Shown here: positions 63,075 to 64,000 of the stretch, one piece after another
Position numbering within the stretch: the first letter of the stretch is position 1
Layout of the letters: each line of letters starts with the position of its first letter
NCBI RefSeq assembly: GCF_900604315.1
Contig: NZ_LR026978.1
Location: 2,618,325-2,682,324, forward strand
DNA: 64,000 nucleotides
Reading direction: 5' to 3'
Source of the DNA: [Erwinia] mediterraneensis
Lineage (GTDB): Bacteria; Pseudomonadota; Gammaproteobacteria; Enterobacterales; Enterobacteriaceae
Notes under the pieces: generated by a model
What the model was told of the DNA's origin: nothing
Database searches by the model: none
What the model saw: the letters and a program-made list of their open reading frames with translations, nothing else
Position numbers and translations under genes: made by a program

Positions 63075-63090
63075 GGTGGTGAGTCTGTCG

Positions 63091-64000
63091 TTACTCTTCG
63101 AGCAGATGCTGCAGCAGGATGCCGTTCAACATCGCGCGTTTCGCCAGAGCAAAAGCGCCAATCGCGGAACGGTGATCCAGTTCGGAGCGTACTACCGGCA
63201 GGTTTTTACGAAATGCCGCCAGTACCTGCGTGTTAATGCAGCCTTCAATCGCTGGCAGTAACACTTTTTCCGCGTCAGTGATCTCACCGGCGATCACCAC
63301 CTTTTGCGGATTGAACAGGTTAATGGCGATGGCGATGGCTTTACCCAGATAACGGCCGACATATTCAATGACCTCACAGGAGAGGACGTCGCCCTGATTG
63401 GCCGCTTTGCAGATTTGCGGCATCTGACAATCTTCCGGGGTTAAGCTGCTGGGATAGCCCTGCTGTAACAGATGACGCACGCGATTTTCGATAGCGCCGT
63501 TAGCGGCGATGGTTTCAAGACAGCCAAAGTTGCCGCAGTGGCAGCGTTCACCCAGAGGATCCACCTGAATATGGCCGATCTCGCCCACATTGCCGTTGCT
63601 GCCGAGAAAAATATGGCCATTGGTGATAATCCCCGCACCGGTACCGCGGTGCACGCGCACCACAATGGAATCGGCACAGTCGCGGCTTGCACCAAAATAA
63701 TGCTCAGCCAGTGCCAGGCTGCGAATATCATGTCCGACAAAGCTGGTAACTTTGAAACGCTGTTGCAGTCTCTCCACCAGCGGCCACTGGCTGACGTTGA
63801 TGTGCGGCATATAGCGAATAATGCCGTTAACCGGATCGACCAGGCCGGGCAGAATGACCGAGATCGCGATAAGCTCGCGTATCTTGCGCTGGTGATGCTC
63901 CATAAAGCTGGCGATGGCCTGAAACAGCGTATTTTCCAGCGTCTCCTGGGTGCGTTCCGGTAAGGGGTAATCTTCCTGCGCCAGCGATTTGCCGCTGAGG
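63091..64000 (-). CDS. nagC: N-acetylglucosamine repressor NagC, 5' end missing
   Basis: 303 codons are visible; the gene continues beyond the right edge (about 100 residues with the DNA-binding domain are outside). ROK-family core: SVILPGLVDPVNGIIRYMPHINV, GHDIRSLALAEHYFGASRDCADSIVVRVHRGTGAGIITNG, GEIGHIQVDPLGERCHCGNFGCLE (zinc cysteines), and ending ALAKRAMLNGILLQHLLEE. It represses nag and related genes unless bound to GlcNAc-6-phosphate. The methionine at 63903 is internal, not the start. Confidence 0.95.
   Translation of the reverse strand, partial: LSGKSLAQEDYPLPERTQETLENTLFQAIASFMEHHQRKIRELIAISVILPGLVDPVNGIIRYMPHINVSQWPLVERLQQRFKVTSFVGHDIRSLALAEHYFGASRDCADSIVVRVHRGTGAGIITNGHIFLGSNGNVGEIGHIQVDPLGERCHCGNFGCLETIAANGAIENRVRHLLQQGYPSSLTPEDCQMPQICKAANQGDVLSCEVIEYVGRYLGKAIAIAINLFNPQKVVIAGEITDAEKVLLPAIEGCINTQVLAAFRKNLPVVRSELDHRSAIGAFALAKRAMLNGILLQHLLEE

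Noticed and set aside
1..64000. CRISPR arrays, insertion sequences, rRNA genes
   Set aside because: No regularly spaced repeats, transposase frames or rRNA stretches were seen; the only direct repeats are the tRNA copies and short operator repeats.

Overview
The window comes from an enteric gammaproteobacterium. Nearly every housekeeping gene is co-linear with Escherichia coli from cspE to nagC (cspE, ybeM, tatE, lipA, lipB, ybeD, dacA, rlpA, mrdB, mrdA, rlmH, rsfS, nadD, holA, lptE, leuS, ybeL, gltLKJI, lnt, corC, ybeY, ybeZ, miaB, ubiF, the metT-to-glnX tRNA operon, asnB, nagC). Proteins differ throughout, and nagD (normally between asnB and nagC) and cobC/phpB (between nadD and rsfS) are missing. 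A member of the Erwiniaceae (Pantoea/Erwinia type) is my best guess; this is inference from gene order and divergence, not a search result.

Layout. (1) 1-14507: right-hand, late part of a lambdoid siphovirus prophage on the + strand: head-tail connector (partial), head closure, tail completion, tail tube, tail chaperones G and GT joined by a -1 frameshift at GGGAAAG, tape measure, M, L, K, a lipoprotein cargo gene, I, J, two small post-J proteins, a Cor-type exclusion lipoprotein with its own promoter and terminators, tail fibre and fibre-assembly protein. It ends at a duplicated 3' part of a tRNA-Arg(UCU) gene (argU-like), the attachment site. (2) 14705-18140: sitABCD manganese/iron ABC importer behind two tandem MntR-type boxes. 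(3) 18409-31736: accessory region centred on gluconate/ketogluconate metabolism: LacI-type regulator, MFS anion transporter, idnO, a TetR-MFS efflux pair, a chemoreceptor, an RcnB-like periplasmic protein, a HAD sugar phosphatase (ybiV), an iron-type alcohol dehydrogenase, gntT, hcxB and an orphan 81-residue protein. (4) 31994-35065: yohP (27 residues), a small zinc-ribbon protein, cspE, a GNAT acetyltransferase with a class II CRP promoter, ybeM and tatE. (5) 35171-58731: mostly minus-strand housekeeping genes for lipoate synthesis, cell-wall elongation, ribosome maturation, NAD and DNA replication, LPS transport, glutamate/aspartate uptake, lipoprotein acylation and rRNA/tRNA modification. 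(6) 58897-64000: ubiF, seven tRNAs, asnB and the 3' part of nagC.

How it fits together. The most interesting signal is regulatory: the promoters of idnO and of the gntT/alcohol-dehydrogenase pair each carry two GntR/IdnR-type operators spaced exactly 14 bp centre to centre, and a weaker copy of the core lies in the chemoreceptor promoter. This suggests one LacI-family protein encoded in the window coordinates uptake and oxidation/reduction of gluconate-like acids, possibly together with a chemoreceptor. No gluconate kinase or idonate dehydrogenase is in the window.
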